A stretch of 64,000 nucleotides of DNA from Oscillospiraceae bacterium (GTDB taxonomy: Bacteria; Bacillota; Clostridia; Oscillospirales; Oscillospiraceae). Under the pieces are notes generated by a model that saw only the letters and a list, made by a program, of their open reading frames with translations, searched no databases and was not told the DNA's origin. Each line of letters begins with the position of its first letter. Positions within the stretch are counted from its first letter, which is position 1. The position numbers and the translations under genes were made by a program. The stretch is from assembly GCA_017458335.1 (NCBI GenBank), contig JAFTFT010000013.1:54617-118616 (forward strand). The letters are read 5' to 3'. Below, piece by piece: positions 51,114-59,231 of this stretch.

Positions 51114-51980
51114 ATGAAGATCCATGTTCTGCACTGCGGGTATATTCAGGTGTCGGAGAGCGTGCCGTACGGCAACAGTATTGATTTAAAAAACACGGCC
51201 AAGCAGTTGACCGCTCCGGACAGAAACCGGATCACACTGCCTGTCTGCGCCTATCTGATTGAGCACCCCAAAGGGCTGATCCTTGTGGATACCGGCTGGT
51301 GCCGTGACATAAGTCCCCGGGGCGTTTATGATCCGGATGCAGTCAGAAAGGTCCTTCCGCCCCATCTCGCCGCTCTTTTTCACCCCTATCTTCCTGAGGG
51401 CATGGCGATCCATGAGCAGCTGGCTGCCATGGGCATCCGACCGGAGGAGCTGGACTATGTACTGTTCACGCATTTGGATCCCGATCATGTGGCGGGGCTA
51501 AAGCATGTAAGCAAGGCGAAGCGCATCATTCTGCCGGAGGATGAGTACTTCTGGTCCTGCCGAACGGTGTATAAGACCCGGCAGCCCTGGAGCCTGTGGC
51601 GCGATCAGCCCATTGAACGCATCTATTACCGGGGCTCTCCGCTGGGGCCGAACCACTGGGCCATCGACCTGTTTGGAGATGAAAGTATCCAGTTGGTCAA
51701 TGTCCCCGGGCACACTGACGGGCAGGCGGCGATCATCGCTCGCAGCGGCGGCAGGTTTGTTCTTCTGGCCGCTGATGCGGCTTACTCTCCCCGCAACTGG
51801 CAGGAGAGCATCACGCCCGGCTTTGGCTTTGCGCGGGAGTGGCAGCTGAAATCTCTGAAATGGATCTCGGAGATGGCCGCCGATCCCGGATGCGTCGCCG
51901 TGCTGTGCAGTCATGACCCGGCAATCGCACCAACACTCGTCCCGATATGGGAAACGGATCTCTGTCCCCCTGATGTATAA
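51114..51980 (+). CDS. MBL-fold hydrolase (AHL-lactonase-like family)
   Basis: This 288-residue metallo-beta-lactamase-fold protein has LILVDTGW, metal motif THLDPDHVAGL (second His replaced by Asp, as in many clostridial relatives), VNVPGHTDGQAAII and a late CSHDPAI. It is probably a hydrolase of a lactone or thioester; quorum-quenching activity is not shown. It is divergent from the metal operon and shares TetR-type operator control. Confidence 0.85.
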   Translation: MKIHVLHCGYIQVSESVPYGNSIDLKNTAKQLTAPDRNRITLPVCAYLIEHPKGLILVDTGWCRDISPRGVYDPDAVRKVLPPHLAALFHPYLPEGMAIHEQLAAMGIRPEELDYVLFTHLDPDHVAGLKHVSKAKRIILPEDEYFWSCRTVYKTRQPWSLWRDQPIERIYYRGSPLGPNHWAIDLFGDESIQLVNVPGHTDGQAAIIARSGGRFVLLAADAAYSPRNWQESITPGFGFAREWQLKSLKWISEMAADPGCVAVLCSHDPAIAPTLVPIWETDLCPPDV

Positions 51981-52044
51981 AGCACGTCAGGGGGGCTTTG
52001 CTATGTTCAGAGGTTATAACAGTATGCACAATCGGCATCGTACA
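51966..52044 (+). repeat. Repeat element, copy B
   Basis: This 79-bp stretch is related to copy A (46607-46684). It begins inside the last codons of the MBL gene, keeps the hairpin CCCCCTGATGT...ACGTCAGGGGG and CTTTGCTAT, and has a degenerate palindrome. Confidence 0.65.
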
Positions 52045-52091
52045 TTGTAGCACTTGATAAACAATTATCTGCTATCCCCAAAGAAGAACAC

Positions 52092-52111
52092 CTCCGCCGG
52101 TCTCGGCGGAG
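52092..52111 (-). terminator. Terminator of the FmdE-like operon
   Basis: CTCCGCC and GGCGGAG form a 7-bp stem followed on the minus strand by GTGTTCTTCTTT. Confidence 0.55.
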
Positions 52112-52140
52112 AGCTTTTCATATGCCGATTTCTTTTTCTG

Positions 52141-52770
52141 TCATAGGAAAAAGCCGGTAGGAGCAGACCTCATACTGACTGCATCTTCCGATGCAGCGAT
52201 GTTGAACCGGAACAATTCGTCCGGCCTAAGTCTCAGAAGCTGCTGCTCCGTGGCTTTTCTGACATTCATCAGTTCCTTTATTTCTCTGCTCGATGGTTTA
52301 CTGCCGTCATCGTGCAGCGTGTGCATCTTTCTGGAAATTGCGAAAAAATCGCCTCCAATGATTCCCTCCCGTACGCTGGCTTCCCATGACATATCCCCTA
52401 TCGTTCCGGAAAAGTAATACTTACCCCCGCCCGGAGCAGCCGGAGCATCTTTCTCCTGACAGGCTCTGATATCCGTATGAAGGCATCCCCTGCTTCTCAC
52501 ACGATACACTGCTTCTGCCGTATCGATGATTCCCTGCCCGTTCCACCCGAGCCCCGTATAAAAAGATACGCTCCTTCGTTCCGGCACCTCTCCGCACAGA
52601 TCCTGATAGTGCGCCGTCAGTCCCATGAACATACGGAAGGCAAGAGCCACGCCGGCAGGCATGGCTCCCCCATGATAATTCATGATACTGTCATAGCAAA
52701 ATCGGAGATACCTTCCGTCTTCCTGAACGAGCAGGGTTTCCTGTTCAGTCGAAGAAAAGGGCAGAGACAT
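52141..52770 (-). CDS. FmdE-like protein
   Basis: This 209-residue protein has the stretch YDSIMNYHGGAMPAGVALAF, which resembles the FmdE domain pattern (Y.GH..PG.ALG.R) of formylmethanofuran dehydrogenase operons. Further features are FYTGLGWNGQGIIDTAEAVY and a possible metal Cys in RGCLHTDIRACQ. ATG 52770 overlaps the binding-protein gene by 26 bp and has GAGGAG seven bases upstream. The role is unknown; it is the last gene of the importer operon. Confidence 0.65.
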   Translation of the reverse strand: MSLPFSSTEQETLLVQEDGRYLRFCYDSIMNYHGGAMPAGVALAFRMFMGLTAHYQDLCGEVPERRSVSFYTGLGWNGQGIIDTAEAVYRVRSRGCLHTDIRACQEKDAPAAPGGGKYYFSGTIGDMSWEASVREGIIGGDFFAISRKMHTLHDDGSKPSSREIKELMNVRKATEQQLLRLRPDELFRFNIAASEDAVSMRSAPTGFFL

Positions 52771-53674
52771 CGAAGGGCTCCTCAATCATCTCGGAGCTGT
52801 ACATGAAGTCGGCAGTCTTCTGGAAGCCCGCTATATCCTCTTCGCTGATCTCAAGAGAAAAGTCATAATAATCCGCCATTTCCTTCACGGCGTCCACATC
52901 CAGATCCAGATAATCGCCGGCCGTCGCATATGCCGCTTCAGGGTCTGCTTCAATCCGTGCCATTACAGCTTCTTCCGCTTCCCTGATCTTGGCGATCACA
53001 TCCGGATGGGCATCGTAGAATTCCTGCGTGACGGCAACGGCAATAATCGCCTGGATCAGGCCATCGCCGTTTGTAATAAGATGATACCCTGCTTTGGAGG
53101 CATTGTAAGCCGCCGCACCGCCCAGCATTGCCACATCCGCACTGCCGCCGTCCAGAGCTGCCTTCGCATCGGGGATGCTCATACTGACGTAGTTGACCTC
53201 CGCGATGGTCATACCGGCTGTATTCAGATAAGCAACCAGCAGCTCATGCAAATTTGTTCCGGCAGGGCCGGCAATGGTCTTGCCGCGCAGCGACTCCGGG
53301 CTGGTCAGGCTGTCGTCCTTGGAATAAAGGCAGAAAGCCTTCGGGGCTCTGCTGTACATATTGAGCACCTTGATATCTGCACCGTTTGCCGCGGAGAGGA
53401 TGATAGAGGTTCCGCCGACAGCGTAAAGGAGCTGAACATCACCCGAAGCGAGCGCCTGTGTCTGGTCAGCGCCGGAAGTAATTTCGGCATACTCTACCGG
53501 AATCCCAAGGGTTTCGGTGAAGATTCCGTTCTCTTTCTCTACGATGCTGGGAATATTCAGTGGCGAAGTCACATAAGTCGCTGTCAGGCTGTCTACCGAA
53601 AGCCCGTCAGCAAACGCTGTAAAGCAGCCTGCTGTCACCATGAGTGCGAGAATGATTGCGAAAACTTTTTTCAT
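52745..53674 (-). CDS. SsuA/TauA-class ABC substrate-binding protein
   Basis: This 309-residue protein has a signal peptide or lipobox (LMVTAGCFTAFAD) and a nitrate/sulfonate/taurine-type periplasmic fold (SIVEKENGIFTETLGIPVEY, LRGKTIAGPAGTNLHELLVA, YLDLDVDAVKEMADYYDF). The ligand is unknown. ATG 53674 follows TGGAGGAAAACAGT. Confidence 0.85.
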   Translation of the reverse strand: MKKVFAIILALMVTAGCFTAFADGLSVDSLTATYVTSPLNIPSIVEKENGIFTETLGIPVEYAEITSGADQTQALASGDVQLLYAVGGTSIILSAANGADIKVLNMYSRAPKAFCLYSKDDSLTSPESLRGKTIAGPAGTNLHELLVAYLNTAGMTIAEVNYVSMSIPDAKAALDGGSADVAMLGGAAAYNASKAGYHLITNGDGLIQAIIAVAVTQEFYDAHPDVIAKIREAEEAVMARIEADPEAAYATAGDYLDLDVDAVKEMADYYDFSLEISEEDIAGFQKTADFMYSSEMIEEPFDVSALFFD

Positions 53675-53713
53675 ACTGTTTTCCTCCATTTGATCTTTCT
53701 ATTCCAGCCCGTA

Positions 53714-54442
53714 TTATACGGGAGTGGAATCATTTGGCTTTTCCAGCGCCGAGACAATCGCACGCCGGACCGCGATGAGCTCATCGCACAGGATGTCGCG
53801 CGGCTGCTTCTGCGGCAGCCGGTACTCTGCGGAGACCACGCCTTCGGAAATCAAAATAATTCTGTCCGCCAGGGTCAGAGCCTCATCGATGGAATGGGTC
53901 ACGAAAAGGATGCTGGCATCGGTTTCGCGGCGGACCCGCAACAGTTCCTGTTGCATACTCTCGCGGGTAAAATGATCCAGCGCAGCGAATGGCTCATCCA
54001 TCATAATAAATGACGGCCGATAAGCCAGCGCCCTGGCAAGGGCAGTACGCTGCTGCATTCCGCCTGACAATTGATGCGGTTTGGACTTTTCAAACCCGTC
54101 AAGGCCCACCGTATGGATAATCCGGGCCGTATCTTCACGATTTCTCTGATTCTTTTTCTGTCCGAACTCAATGTTGTCTCTGACGTTCAGCCAGGGCATC
54201 AGACGCGGTTCCTGGAAAACGAAGGCTGTTTTCTGTTCTCCGGGAAATCTGATTTCCCCGTTTTCCGGTTCTTCCAGTCCGCCGACCAGACGCAGAAGCG
54301 TTGTTTTCCCACAGCCGCTTTTCCCCAGTACCACGGTAATTTCCCCTTCAGGGAGGGTCAGTTCGATCCCGCGAAGGACCTGCAACGTACCGGATTCCAT
54401 CTTATAAGACTTTGTCAGTCCTCTGATTTCAATTCCAGCCAT
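53714..54442 (-). CDS. SsuB/TauB-class ABC transporter ATPase
   Basis: This 242-residue ATPase has Walker A GKSGCGKTT, FQEPRLMPWLNV (typical of the SsuB/TauB group), signature LSGGMQQR and Walker B FIMMDEPFAALD. ATG 54442 lies within the permease 3' end (14-bp overlap). Confidence 0.9.
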   Translation of the reverse strand: MAGIEIRGLTKSYKMESGTLQVLRGIELTLPEGEITVVLGKSGCGKTTLLRLVGGLEEPENGEIRFPGEQKTAFVFQEPRLMPWLNVRDNIEFGQKKNQRNREDTARIIHTVGLDGFEKSKPHQLSGGMQQRTALARALAYRPSFIMMDEPFAALDHFTRESMQQELLRVRRETDASILFVTHSIDEALTLADRIILISEGVVSAEYRLPQKQPRDILCDELIAVRRAIVSALEKPNDSTPV

Positions 54443-55196
54443 TCTGCGCAGTGCCTCCCACAAAACAACGAATCAACAGCCCCAGCAGCCGATCTGTACC
54501 GTATCCGACCGTCCCGATTACAAAAATCCCGACGATGACCTTATCTGTTCTGGACATCTGCTGTGCAAACAGGATCATATGTCCGAGGCCCGTTGATGCC
54601 GCAACCATTTCCGCGCCGATGATCGCGCGCCAGGAGTAGCCCAGGCTGGTCCGCATTCCGACCAGGATATCCGGCACTGCGGAAGGAAGGATCACTCGCA
54701 CAAAGGTTCTCATGGGGCTGTATGAGAATGATCGTGCAACTTCAAGCAATTTTCTGTCACACCCGGTAAATCCTTTGACAATGCTCAGGTACATCGGGAA
54801 AAAGGATGCCAGAACAATGATGACCGTTTTTGTTGTCTCTCCGATCCCGCACCAGAGAATAAGCAGAGGGATCAATGAAAGCGGCGGTACATTCCGGAAA
54901 AACTGAATCAGGTATTCATAATACGGTTCACTCTTTGGGAAGAAAATACGAAATGCAGCGATCACGAAGGCCAGCAGGAACGCAATTCCAAAGCCCCGTA
55001 ATACACGCCCGAAGCTGATCGCAATATCCCGGAACACCTCTCCTGTCTTCAGCATTTTCAGGAATGTAGCCCAGACTTTCTGCGGCGAGGGCAGAACATA
55101 AGAATTAAATATGCCCGCCCAGCACACGAAATACCATGCAGCGAAAATCGCTGCGATTCCAATCAGAGCGGGTACCCATTTGTTCTTTTTCTTCAT
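54429..55196 (-). CDS. SsuC/TauC-class ABC transporter permease
   Basis: This 255-residue permease has about six TM helices and the coupling region EVARSFSYSPMRTFVRVILP, with YSWRAIIGAEMVAASTGLGH. It starts three bases after the H-cluster-like gene ends, so it is in the same transcript. Confidence 0.9.
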   Translation of the reverse strand: MKKKNKWVPALIGIAAIFAAWYFVCWAGIFNSYVLPSPQKVWATFLKMLKTGEVFRDIAISFGRVLRGFGIAFLLAFVIAAFRIFFPKSEPYYEYLIQFFRNVPPLSLIPLLILWCGIGETTKTVIIVLASFFPMYLSIVKGFTGCDRKLLEVARSFSYSPMRTFVRVILPSAVPDILVGMRTSLGYSWRAIIGAEMVAASTGLGHMILFAQQMSRTDKVIVGIFVIGTVGYGTDRLLGLLIRCFVGGTAQNGWN

Positions 55197-55199
55197 TGT

Positions 55200-55799
55200 C
55201 TATACCCCGTCGCCGTTGTGGCAGCCCCCCGGGCAGAAAAGCGCTTCAAACAGCCTTGTTTTCAGCGGAAGTGATGCCGCCCTTTCTGTAATTTCCTGCC
55301 CCCCGGTGGCGGTAACGGTTACTACTCCGAGTGGATCAAAAAATCCGGGAGGAATAGGGCTGCAGTCGAGCTGTTTCACGGAATGATATCCAATTACGTC
55401 AAGAAACTCCCTCGCTGTTATAAATACCGTCCGCGGAAGCTTGAAACGATTCCCTTGTTCTGCAAGCGCCCGGCAGGGAGTTGTTACCACAATCTCTCCC
55501 TCTTGCAGATCTTCTCTGTCAGACAGTTCTTTCGCGCAGTGAAGTAAAATCGGCAGTACCGGCGCTTCCCGGATTCGGTCAATATGCAAAGCTCGTACAA
55601 GCTCAACCGCCATGGGACATCGCGTGTCCAAAACGGTCTTATCCTCTGTTTGCAGCACCGCAGAATATTCTTCAAGGACACGCCGAGTCCAGTTTTCCCT
55701 GCAGAATACTCGGCGTAAGCCGTGCTCATGCAATGCTTTCTCAAGTTCTTCCGGGTTTGTCATCCTGTCTGTGACTGGATTAATCAGCACATAAGTCAT
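55200..55799 (-). CDS. Minimal [FeFe]-hydrogenase H-cluster-like protein
   Basis: This 199-residue protein keeps the order and spacing style of the hydrogenase large-subunit C-terminal domain: P1-like DTRCPMAVELVR (C61), P2-like VVTTPCRALAEQ (C109), and P3-like LFCPGGCHNGDGV (C189, C193). All four H-cluster cysteines have counterparts, as does a GATGG-like VTATGGQEI. It lacks the FeS-rich N-terminus and is far shorter than HydA (~350 residues for this domain). It opens an operon with an SsuABC-like importer and an FmdE-like gene. Catalysis is not implied; binding of an iron or other cofactor is plausible. Confidence 0.65.
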   Translation of the reverse strand: MTYVLINPVTDRMTNPEELEKALHEHGLRRVFCRENWTRRVLEEYSAVLQTEDKTVLDTRCPMAVELVRALHIDRIREAPVLPILLHCAKELSDREDLQEGEIVVTTPCRALAEQGNRFKLPRTVFITAREFLDVIGYHSVKQLDCSPIPPGFFDPLGVVTVTATGGQEITERAASLPLKTRLFEALFCPGGCHNGDGV

Positions 55800-55997
55800 C
55801 GCAGCATCCTACGAAGTTAACATGAGTTTGATTAAACTTACCACAAGTTTATCACAACATGCCTACCAGGTCAATAGGTTTTTATTTTGTCCCTAGGGGA
55901 AATCGACTTTTTCTGTGATCGTATTCTCCTGTTCAGACCGGTCAGCTGTAAATAGTCATGATGCCCTCGAGTACCCCTGTTCAACCTGCGTATGTTC
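55800..55997. other. Divergent intergenic region before the trans-sulfuration gene
   Basis: This AT-richer stretch separates the importer operon (minus) from the PLP enzyme (plus). It contains short TTTGATTAAACTTACCACAA-type inverted half-sites near 55827-55850 but no confirmed -10/-35 for the minus operon. Confidence 0.35.
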
Positions 55998-56053
55998 TTG
56001 ACAACGCCTGCTCATTGCTTTATAATAACCTATCATTATTATAGGTTATTATA
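55998..56053 (+). promoter_or_regulatory. Promoter with overlapping 13-bp inverted repeat operator
   Basis: TTGACA (55998-56003), a 17-bp spacer and TATAAT (56021-56026). TATAATAACCTAT (56021-56033) and ATAGGTTATTATA (56041-56053) are exact inverted copies with 7 bp between, covering the -10 and start site, so a repressor is expected. Confidence 0.85.
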
Positions 56054-56069
56054 AAGGAAGCTGATACAG

Positions 56070-57266
56070 ATGGCAAAAAAGGAAAACAAGTTCGAAGGAT
56101 ATGGGGTATCGACGCAGGCAGTCCATACCGGGACGGATTATGACGCGGAAACCGGCGCCGTAAGGAGACCTCTACACATGGCAAACAGCTATAAGCTGCC
56201 GGATGATCTTTCGACCGTTAATTATTCGTCTACCGATCTGTTGTTTTATTCCCGAAACGGCAACGCAAATCAGCATTGGCTTGAAGAGAAGGTCGCCGCG
56301 TTGTACGGCGCAGATGACGCCATTGTTTTTGCCAGTGGCGTAGGCGCTCTTCACGCGCTTTTCTGGACCTTGCTGAAATCGGGAGATCGTGTGATTTATC
56401 CCAATGTCAGCTACATGGCAGTCTACAGAATGTTCCACGAGCTGTTTAATCAAAAGTTCGGTGTTGAGACGGTAATGGTTGACATGACCGATCTGTCCGC
56501 GGTTGAGAAGGCGGTGACGGATGGAACCAGGTTGGTTCATATCGAAACACCGGATAATCCGACAGTAGGGATTACCGATATCGCCGCCGTGGCCGAGATT
56601 GCCCACCGTCATGGCGCTCTGTTGTCTGTCGATAACACGTTTGCCTCACCCCTGAACCAGAAACCTCTTGATCTCGGAGCTGATTTTGTGGTCGACGCAT
56701 TAACCAAATATTTTAACGGACACGGAGATGCCCAGGGAGGTGCTGTTATTTCCAATGATCTGGAAATGATGGATCGTATCCGTTATGAGGCTCAGGTCAA
56801 TGTCGGCGCAGTCATCAGTCCCTTTAACGCATGGCAGATTTTCAGAGGCTCGGTGACCTTTCCTCTCCGCATGCAGAGGATCAATACCACATCCCAATTC
56901 GTGGCAGAGTGGCTCGAGCAAAGAGAGAATGTAACCTTTGTCTCTTACCCCGGCCTGAGCAGCAATCCCGGACATGAGGTTGCGAAGAAACAGATGCACA
57001 ACGGCTATGGCGGCGTCATATCGTTTGGACTGAATACCGACGACAAAACAGTTGAAAAATTCTGTGCGGCATTGAAGGTCGTAACTTTTGCAGTGTCTCT
57101 GGGCCATGATGAAAGCCTTATTTTTCCCCAGCCGAGCTATGATGAGAGGATTCATCTTTATCCTGAACAGTTTCAGAATGGGTTTATTCGCTTCTCTATC
57201 GGTCTGGAGGAACCTGATGACATTATCTGTGACCTGGATCAGGCGCTAAAAGCAGTCGGACTGTAA
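56070..57266 (+). CDS. Cys/Met-metabolism PLP enzyme (cystathionine gamma-lyase/synthase or O-acetylhomoserine sulfhydrylase type)
   Basis: This 398-residue trans-sulfuration-family enzyme has STQAVHTG, YSRNGNANQHWLEEKVAALY, FASGVGALHALFWTLL, SVDNTFASPLNQKPLDLGAD and the PLP lysine in DALTKYFNGHGDAQGG (TKY.NGH). It ends with FIRFSIGLEEPDDII. The exact reaction cannot be chosen from sequence. It has its own repressor-type promoter and terminator. Confidence 0.92.
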   Translation: MAKKENKFEGYGVSTQAVHTGTDYDAETGAVRRPLHMANSYKLPDDLSTVNYSSTDLLFYSRNGNANQHWLEEKVAALYGADDAIVFASGVGALHALFWTLLKSGDRVIYPNVSYMAVYRMFHELFNQKFGVETVMVDMTDLSAVEKAVTDGTRLVHIETPDNPTVGITDIAAVAEIAHRHGALLSVDNTFASPLNQKPLDLGADFVVDALTKYFNGHGDAQGGAVISNDLEMMDRIRYEAQVNVGAVISPFNAWQIFRGSVTFPLRMQRINTTSQFVAEWLEQRENVTFVSYPGLSSNPGHEVAKKQMHNGYGGVISFGLNTDDKTVEKFCAALKVVTFAVSLGHDESLIFPQPSYDERIHLYPEQFQNGFIRFSIGLEEPDDIICDLDQALKAVGL

Positions 57267-57347
57267 TCATCAGAGAGCCATTCCGCTTTCTCTGATTGTC
57301 GACTCCTGAACCGGACAGTGTCATTGGAGCAAACCGACAGTAAGAAT

Positions 57348-57380
57348 ACCCCGTGCCTAAAATGAGCACGGGGTGTTTTT
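57348..57380 (+). terminator. Terminator of the PLP enzyme gene
   Basis: ACCCCGTGC and GCACGGGGT form a 9-bp stem with a 9-nt loop, followed by GTTTTT. Confidence 0.85.
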
Positions 57381-57405
57381 CTATCTCCTGATGTCACGAA
57401 ACAAT

Positions 57406-57453
57406 CTACAGGTTGGGATTGAACCGGAACAATTCGCCCGGTATGTTATTCAG
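57406..57453 (-). pseudogene. C-terminal scrap of a second FmdE-like gene
   Basis: The minus strand encodes LNNIPGELFRFNPNL and stop, matching RPDELFRFNIAAS near the end of the FmdE-like protein at 52141-52770. The DNA shares TTGAACCGGAACAATTCG (18 bases) with 52203-52220. Stops bound the fragment, so it is a relic. Confidence 0.5.
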
Positions 57454-57490
57454 TTATTAGAACGTACTAATTATTTGCCGGCAGTATCTT

Positions 57491-58114
57491 GTGTGCTTCA
57501 CCATCGGTTATCACGGTTTCATCAACTGGGCCGGGCTTCACAGCTTCATCGCAGCGTTCACCCGGCGCCATCCGGAAATTGAAGTGTCTATCCTGCAGCA
57601 ACAGATGAAGGAACTTGCGGATTATCTGGAGCTCGGCACGCTGGACGTTGCCTTCGTGGAGGCCTCCGAACTGCGCGACCGGAACGAACTGTCCTCCCTG
57701 GCTCTGTTTCAGGAAAAGACCTGCTTTGCCGTTCCGCTGACTCATCCTCTCGCAGACAGAGATCGCGTGACAATCGACGATCTGAAGGGCGAAACCATTG
57801 TGATGAACAACCACCCGTCCGTCTGCATGGACGAACTGATCGGAAATCTGATCCGCTCCGGAATCCGGCAGGAACAGTTCCACTTCGTTGATCAGCCGGA
57901 TGTGGCGCTGGCACTCTCCGTGGCCGGTATGGGTCTGACCTCTCTGCCGATCTCCTTCCGTCAGGACGGCATCCCGCTCCGCTATGTGGAGTATGACACA
58001 CCGGTCTGCCGCATGTCCTACTCTCTGGCCTGGCGCAGTGGCACCGATAATTCTGCGGTCCGGCTCTTCTGCGGAGAAGTCAGTCGGACGGACTGGCCCT
58101 ATGCCGGAAGTTAA
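57491..58114 (+). pseudogene. LysR-type regulator lacking its DNA-binding domain
   Basis: This 207-residue frame opens at GTG 57491 with FTIGYHGFINWAGLHSFIAA and continues through a full LysR substrate-binding domain (LELGTLDVAFVEASELRDRN; VALALSVAGMGLTSLPISFR). The ~85-residue helix-turn-helix part is absent: a stop and unrelated AT-rich DNA with an FmdE relic lie upstream. There is no ribosome site. It is probably a broken gene. Confidence 0.75.
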
Positions 58115-58177
58115 AGTATGCTAAACCATGACAAAAAGGACGTAACTATTTTTCTCTTTTTTGTCTCCTGGTTTTTA

Positions 58178-58206
58178 TCGACATTCCACTTCATCTGGTG
58201 TATAAT
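58178..58206 (+). promoter_or_regulatory. Promoter of the small-protein pair
   Basis: TCGACA (58178-58183), a 17-bp spacer and TATAAT (58201-58206). Confidence 0.65.
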
Positions 58207-58262
58207 CACAACCGTTGTGTACAAGATACGGGAAACCAGAACGAAACTGTGGAGGGATCAAG

Positions 58263-58397
58263 ATGGATGCAGTGGAATTGTGGCTGGAGAGAAGAAAGAG
58301 CTCGCCGAAACCGGATGATGATTTCCTGATCAGGCTGGAGGAACTGCATATTCCGATTCAGCACACAGCTCCCACCCCTCAGCCGCTCCAGGCATGA
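58263..58397 (+). CDS. 44-residue protein of unknown function
   Basis: MDAVELWLERRKSSPKPDDD is followed by FLIRLEELHIPIQHTAPTPQ and PLQA. It has a strong GGAGGGATCAAG site and its own promoter, so it is probably expressed. It is charged and soluble and matches no known family. Confidence 0.55.
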   Translation: MDAVELWLERRKSSPKPDDDFLIRLEELHIPIQHTAPTPQPLQA

Positions 58398-58434
58398 GGC
58401 AAACGGGAAAACGCATATCGCCATAACAGGGAGA

Positions 58435-58665
58435 ATGAAATTTCAAATGATCACTTGCAAACTTTGTAATACAAGACTGGAAAGGAAGAATCTGAGAAAA
58501 GACGGCTCCATGCTCTGTCCCGTCTGCGGACAGATTTACTGGAAAGCGGCGGTCGAGGCCGCGGGCACTTCCTCCTTCCGTCATCACAGTGCCGAAGAAA
58601 GGATGGCAGAGTACGCACGGCAGAGCAGGCTGAGTGTGGAAATGCTGAGAGCCAGACTGGCGTAA
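58435..58665 (+). CDS. Small zinc-ribbon protein
   Basis: This 76-residue protein has two Cys pairs (CKLCNTRLERKNLR and LCPVCGQIYW) forming a likely zinc ribbon, and a helical C-terminus (AEERMAEYARQSRLSVEMLR). It may bind nucleic acid or protein. It follows the 44-residue gene by 37 bp in the same transcript. Confidence 0.7.
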   Translation: MKFQMITCKLCNTRLERKNLRKDGSMLCPVCGQIYWKAAVEAAGTSSFRHHSAEERMAEYARQSRLSVEMLRARLA

Positions 58666-58689
58666 CGGAATTTAATCTGAGTATGCATC

Positions 58690-58721
58690 GAGGACTGCCG
58701 GAAACGGCAGTCCTCGTTTTT
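58690..58721 (+). terminator. Terminator of the small-protein pair
   Basis: GAGGACTGCCG, a GAAA tetraloop and CGGCAGTCCTC, followed by GTTTTT. Confidence 0.92.
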
Positions 58722-58769
58722 GCGTTGTGATCTGTGATCAGGCTATCGAATGCCCGTTGCCGTCCGGAT

Positions 58770-59231
58770 TCATCCGAACAGGCCAAGAAACCAGTCTTTT
58801 GCGTCGTTGACGCCCTGGGTGATGCCGCTTTCGCTCAGGCTGTCAAAGAAGCCGTTGATCTTCTCCACAGCGCTGTTCATCGCTTCAATCCCCTGCTGCA
58901 GGCCCTCCGCGCCGTTCTCTCCGAACGCGTCAAAGAGTTCGTTGATTTTTTCCGTCGTATCATGCAGGTCCTTCAACGCCTGTTCCGCATTTTCATACCC
59001 CGCATCCTTCAGTCCGTCAAAGAGGCCTGTGATCTCCTGGGTCGCGGTGTTGATTCTGTCGATGTTGGTCTGCACTTCCCGGATCGAAGCGGAAAGCTTC
59101 GCCCAGACGACCGCCAGCACGATGATCAAAGCCGCAATCACCACCGCTGTGAAGATCAGCGGGATTTTCCTCTGTTTTTCATTCCGCCGCTTCTCTTCCA
59201 GCAACTCCATTAAGATTTCATGATCGCTCAT
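58770..59231 (-). CDS. Single-TM coiled-coil protein
   Basis: This 153-residue protein has a charged N-terminus (MSDHEILMELLEEKRRNEKQ), one TM helix near 23-45 and a long extracytoplasmic helical region with heptad-like repeats (IDRINTATQEITGLFDGLKD; TEKINELFDAFGENG; VEKINGFFDSLSESG). Three related E/EKIN..FD..-type repeats are visible. It overlaps the exporter gene by ATGA. Function unknown. Confidence 0.65.
   Translation of the reverse strand: MSDHEILMELLEEKRRNEKQRKIPLIFTAVVIAALIIVLAVVWAKLSASIREVQTNIDRINTATQEITGLFDGLKDAGYENAEQALKDLHDTTEKINELFDAFGENGAEGLQQGIEAMNSAVEKINGFFDSLSESGITQGVNDAKDWFLGLFG

Noticed and set aside
51114-51980. MBL-fold protein as a proven quorum-quenching lactonase
   Set aside because: The metal motif reads HLDPDH rather than HxHxDH, and the family is functionally broad, so only fold and class are claimed.
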